A DNA stretch of 64,000 nt, from assembly GCF_020400655.1 (NCBI RefSeq), contig NZ_JAINRC010000001.1, forward strand, positions 62,001 through 126,000, given 5' to 3'. The notes below the pieces were generated by a model. The model ran no database searches and was not told the DNA's origin. It saw only the letters and a list, made by a program, of their open reading frames with translations. A program made the position numbers and the translations under genes. This stretch comes from Streptomyces spinosus. Lineage in GTDB: Bacteria; Actinomycetota; Actinomycetes; Streptomycetales; Streptomycetaceae. This document shows, piece by piece, positions 60,735 through 64,000 of this stretch (positions within the stretch are counted from its first letter, which is position 1; each line of letters begins with the position of its first letter).

Positions 60735-62473
60735 GATGTGCTGCTCTCTGGGTTTTCAAGGGCTGCGGTGTCTTCGGCAGCCGACGAAAGGCGCTCTGCC
60801 GCCTTGGTGATTATTTCTCGGGCCGCCTCGCTGCGAGACCACGCACGGTCACTGTACGAAGCCGGCTCGGTGAGCCTCCGCAGAGGCTCGGGCGGGAGTT
60901 CCAGCCGGTGGCTCGTGCCGGTGGGATCCTTCCAGCGGTGCGGGGCGAGCGGGACGGCGAACGAGGGTACTTCCTGCTGCTCCCGCTCAGCCTTCTCGAT
61001 CACGTCCTTGGCTCGGTTGATCCGGACGCGGCCGGTGTCGTCGAGTTCCTTCCTCAGGGCTCGCCAGGCCTTCTTCCAGTCGGCCGCCTCGTCGGGCACA
61101 CCAAGCACCAGATAGGGGTTGAGCGGCTGGTCGCGTTCTCCGAGAGCCCGGGCTTCCAGGAAGTCCCGATTCTTCCGCAGCGTGGCCATGGCACCTCCGC
61201 CGAGCTGGTCCCGCACCGGGGGACGGCCTTCGGCGTCCTGCTCCAGGAGTTTGAGGGACTCCGCCATTTCCCGGCCGGCGCGCAGGTAGGCCTGAACGTT
61301 CTGAGCCTCCCAGCGCACCGGCTGCGAGTGGTACCGGAGTTTCGCGGCCATGGTGAGCGCCGCCTTCCTCCGCTGCTCCGCTGTCTCGTCGTCCCCATGG
61401 AGGAGGGCACGGTGCATCTGCCGCACGGCCCTGATCAGGGTGCGCACGCCGATCCAGCCGTTGAACCTCTTGTTGCTCGCGCTGTGCACGCGAGGCTGAA
61501 GCCGCTCCAGGAGAACCCACAGCCGCTCATCGGCGACGAGGTCGTCCGGGGCCTCTGAGGTCCGCCGCACCTCACGCAGCGCGTCCAGGAGCTTCTGCGT
61601 CGGCGGCAGGAGATCGGTCCACTCCTCGGTGGTGGCCTTGGCATCGTCGGCCTGCAGCCTCACCAGAAGGCGCCAGTCCTGCGGCCAGTCACGGCCGGGT
61701 TCGGTCCCCGGGCCGGCCTCCCGGCGCTCCCGCTCCAGGGGCCAGGCCAACAGGTCCATCTCCTCGTCGGTGAGGGACGCCGGGTCCAGGCGGGCGCGGA
61801 AGTAGGCGGCACGGGAGGTGCCGTCGCGTTCGGGTACCGCGCCGATCCACTCCTCGTCGATGTAGTCGTCGAGAAGCGGCCGGGGAAGCTTCGCCAGGAG
61901 CGCCCTCTGCCTTTGGGCCGGCAGGTTGGTCTCCATCAGGCGACGGTCGTCCTGGTAGATCTCCCACATGCTGCCCGGCTCCCCCAGGAGCGGCAGCGGC
62001 TTGTCCTGCAGCAGAGCGCGGGCGCGGTCATGGAGCCGACCGTCGAAGACGTCCAGCCCGTGGTCCTGTGCCATGACGAGCAGGGAGACACCCTTGACCG
62101 GGTCGTCTTGCCGGGACGCCGCATCGGCCGCGGCCCGCGCCAGCTTCCGCGCGGAGAGCGTCCCGGTCTCCTCCTTCAGCGCGTCGGGCAGCGTGAGTTC
62201 GGCGAAGGTGCGGGCGCGCTCCCAGGCATGCCGGTCGGTGAAGCCCTCTGGGAACGGCTGTGGCATGGCCGGTTCCGGCTCCGGCTGCTCCTGCGCCGGA
62301 ACGAACGGTGCGGGGCCGCCGGCGGCTTCCGCGCCCTGCGGGGCCTTCCCGCCGATCCGGCCCTGGGCGCGGGCCTGGCGGAGCGCGAGGCGGCGGGCGA
62401 TCTCGCGCTGCCGCAGCTCCTCCAGGCGCCCTTGCTCGTCCTGGCCCGCGCCCAGCGGGATTCCTGCCGTCAC
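60731..62473 (-). CDS. J-like co-chaperone/helical scaffold protein
   Basis: A 580-residue, largely alpha-helical protein. Near residue 450 it has LNPYLVLGVPDEAADWKKAW then RALRKELDDTGRVRINRAKD, the helix I-III pattern of a J domain, although the HPD tripeptide that stimulates Hsp70 is missing. The N-terminus has a coiled coil rich in Arg/Gln (LEELRQREIARRLALRQARA). The middle is a helical array (KAALTMAAKLRYHSQPVRWE) with no known fold. It lies in a four-gene chain of GTGA/ATGA overlaps between the helicase and the coiled-coil protein. It may recruit the Hsp70 to the helicase. Confidence 0.72.
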   Translation of the reverse strand: MTAGIPLGAGQDEQGRLEELRQREIARRLALRQARAQGRIGGKAPQGAEAAGGPAPFVPAQEQPEPEPAMPQPFPEGFTDRHAWERARTFAELTLPDALKEETGTLSARKLARAAADAASRQDDPVKGVSLLVMAQDHGLDVFDGRLHDRARALLQDKPLPLLGEPGSMWEIYQDDRRLMETNLPAQRQRALLAKLPRPLLDDYIDEEWIGAVPERDGTSRAAYFRARLDPASLTDEEMDLLAWPLERERREAGPGTEPGRDWPQDWRLLVRLQADDAKATTEEWTDLLPPTQKLLDALREVRRTSEAPDDLVADERLWVLLERLQPRVHSASNKRFNGWIGVRTLIRAVRQMHRALLHGDDETAEQRRKAALTMAAKLRYHSQPVRWEAQNVQAYLRAGREMAESLKLLEQDAEGRPPVRDQLGGGAMATLRKNRDFLEARALGERDQPLNPYLVLGVPDEAADWKKAWRALRKELDDTGRVRINRAKDVIEKAEREQQEVPSFAVPLAPHRWKDPTGTSHRLELPPEPLRRLTEPASYSDRAWSRSEAAREIITKAAERLSSAAEDTAALENPESSTS

Positions 62474-64000
62474 TGGAGTTCCTCCGCGAAGATGTGCACC
62501 TGCTCGATCACCGCGGCAGGGGTCCGGTCCAAACTGTAGGAGTCGGCGAAGGCGATCCTGGGGGCGAGCCCACCGGCACGGACCTCGTCACGCAGGGCTA
62601 GGAGCCGTTCGTTCGCGCACGCGTCGATGGCGGACTCCAGCGGATGCTTGACGGCGACCGCGACGGGCTCGCCGGTGAAGTCCGAGGTGAAGAGCGCCAC
62701 CGGTCCGGCAGCGGTCTCCTTGAGGCTGACGGTGGGTTCCTCATCCGCCCAACCCCTGAGCAGGACGGCGTGCTCGTCCGGATCGATCCGTAGTTTCCGG
62801 CCGCGCAGGGCCTCGACCAGGTCACGGGCGAGCCGCCAGTCGTACAGGGGGTGGAGGCGCATGTTGGAGTAGTCCCGCAGGCAGGCGTAGCAGGAGCTAC
62901 GGCAGTTGTGCGCATGCTGGTCGGCCTCCAGGTCGCGCACGTACCGGTCGACCGCCTGGAGGAATTCGTCGATGTGTTGCTCCGAACCGAGGTGGGTGCT
63001 GAAGCCTGCGCCGTTGTCGAGGCTGTCGGCAAGGTAGGCCATGACGGGAGCGGCCACCGGCGCGTCCGAGCCGTGGATGCCGCTGAGGAGTTCCTCGGGT
63101 TGCACGTCCAAGTGCGGGGCGGCGGCGCGGCGCAGCAGTGCCGCCAGTGAGTACCAGGCGGCGCGCCGGCCGTGGTAGGCCTCGGGAAAGCCGTCGATCT
63201 GCTGGGACTTCGAGATGTCGAAGCGGAGGCCCCGGTGCGTGTCGAGGGCGCCCTTGGCCCCGATGAAGAGCATGTCGGTGTGCTGGGTGGCGCCCAGGGC
63301 GATCTCCAGGTCGGCTTCCGCCTTGGGATGGTCCAGAGCGACGTATCCGCCCCACGGGCCGGTGTTCTTGACGAAGCGGAAGAGCTTTCCGGCATTGGTG
63401 TTGACGATGTAGCGGTCGCCGCTGCCGGTGTGGACGACCATCCAGTCGTCGGCGGCGCGGTGGATGCGCGGGGCGGTCTTTTCCAGGTCGGTGGCGGTCC
63501 GTGCGCTGGTGGCGTTGGAGCCGAGCTCCCGGTAGCCGTCGTAGTCCCGTGCCTCGCGGGCAGCCCGAAAACCTGCCGGCTCCCGGAAGGGGACGGCCCT
63601 GTAGTACTTACTCTCCGCGCCGCAGGCGGGGCAGGTGCCGGCGCTCCCGGTTTCCGGGTCGACAACGGCCTGCGGGTCCACGTGGGAGCAGATCCGGCAC
63701 ATGGCGACCAGCTGTTCCGGTCCGAACGGGTCCTCGGCGGTCTGTACTCCGCGACCACTCGGGACGAGGGAGACCACTCCCATGGAGCGGAGCAGACGGC
63801 CGTCCTGCGGGGTTTCGCTGCCCGGTGCGAACTTGCTGAGGGAGACGGCCAGGTCGCGGTTGACGGAGTCGGCCGGCGGCCAGGGAAAGGTCTTCTGCGG
63901 GATGCTTCGGTAGAGCAGGCGGGAACGCGTCGGAAAGCCGAACATGGGCAGGAGACCCGCCTCTGCCAGACGCTGGCTGAGATCGGAGTGGCCGACCGTC
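62470..64000 (-). CDS. DUF1998-type (DEAD/DEAH-associated) helicase, N-terminus beyond the right edge
   Basis: At least 510 residues, running off the window on the right. The visible part carries the DUF1998 region: LAEAGLLPMFGFPTRSRLLY, a zinc ribbon CRICSHVDP...CPACG, and the late motif CRSSCYACLRDYSNMRLHPL then YDWRLARDL, in which Cys residues form the Fe-S or zinc cluster typical of MrfA, DrmB and similar DEAH helicases. The helicase core would lie off the window. Such proteins act in DNA repair and in phage defence (DISARM, Druantia). It heads, as far as can be seen, the operon with a J-like protein, a coiled-coil protein and an Hsp70. Whether the ATPase domain is in the same gene is unknown. 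Confidence 0.88.
   Translation of the reverse strand, partial: TVGHSDLSQRLAEAGLLPMFGFPTRSRLLYRSIPQKTFPWPPADSVNRDLAVSLSKFAPGSETPQDGRLLRSMGVVSLVPSGRGVQTAEDPFGPEQLVAMCRICSHVDPQAVVDPETGSAGTCPACGAESKYYRAVPFREPAGFRAAREARDYDGYRELGSNATSARTATDLEKTAPRIHRAADDWMVVHTGSGDRYIVNTNAGKLFRFVKNTGPWGGYVALDHPKAEADLEIALGATQHTDMLFIGAKGALDTHRGLRFDISKSQQIDGFPEAYHGRRAAWYSLAALLRRAAAPHLDVQPEELLSGIHGSDAPVAAPVMAYLADSLDNGAGFSTHLGSEQHIDEFLQAVDRYVRDLEADQHAHNCRSSCYACLRDYSNMRLHPLYDWRLARDLVEALRGRKLRIDPDEHAVLLRGWADEEPTVSLKETAAGPVALFTSDFTGEPVAVAVKHPLESAIDACANERLLALRDEVRAGGLAPRIAFADSYSLDRTPAAVIEQVHIFAEELQ

Overview
The window is chromosomal DNA of a Streptomyces-like actinomycete. GC is very high, third codon positions are almost all G or C, GTG starts and 4-bp start/stop overlaps are common, and the gene content (OpcA beside zwf, DUF397, XRE/ImmA pair, secreted glycoside hydrolases) is typical of the genus. 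From memory, 13-22 kb and about 33-40 kb correspond to S. coelicolor around SCO6655-SCO6663. I saw no rRNA, tRNA, CRISPR array or intact insertion sequence.

Layout. 1-12 kb: the start of a sugar ABC operon with a LacI regulator; an XRE/ImmA-IrrE-type pair; an Sfp-type phosphopantetheinyl transferase with a metallophosphoesterase; an ATP-grasp enzyme; a GH18 chitinase behind a chitin-type inverted repeat; and a GH16 glucanase behind two identical LacI-type operators. 12-22 kb: an AraC regulator and a pentose-phosphate operon tkt-tal-zwf-opcA-pgi-gnd plus a phosphoglycerate-mutase-like phosphatase. 22-30 kb: a repeat-containing membrane protein, three TetR genes (two with clear palindromic operators), a beta-hydroxyacid-dehydrogenase-like reductase, a PPOX protein, an MFS exporter and a serine hydrolase.

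30-41 kb holds the most interesting metabolic locus. A GTP cyclohydrolase II homologue carries Met where the catalytic Tyr of E. coli RibA (Tyr105) lies, the change linked in S. coelicolor SCO6655 to stopping at the formylated pyrimidine FAPy. It is divergent, with 38 bp between start codons, from a creatininase-family protein with all metal ligands, the family of the archaeal FAPy deformylase ArfB. Beside them run a dehydrogenase, a 6-pyruvoyltetrahydropterin-synthase homologue lacking the catalytic Cys, a GT4 glycosyltransferase, a methyltransferase, a flippase-like membrane protein and a CDP-alcohol phosphotransferase. A FAD oxidoreductase and two saccharopine-dehydrogenase-family genes follow on the same strand. 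I infer a GTP-derived, glycosylated, possibly lipid-linked pyrimidine or pterin product.

41-49.5 kb is accessory: a 500-bp imperfect tandem repeat, a large membrane protein with a periplasmic-binding-protein-like domain, an HD-domain protein, an orphan polymorphic-toxin tail with a candidate immunity gene, a lipoprotein, a frameshifted DUF397 gene and a helicase remnant. 49.5-56 kb is a beta-glucan operon (binding protein, two permeases, GH1, GH16). 56-64 kb has a secreted PLD-like protein and a four-gene, fully overlapping operon: DUF1998-type helicase (truncated by the window edge), a J-like protein, a coiled-coil protein and an Hsp70. It looks like a chaperone-plus-helicase conflict or repair system.
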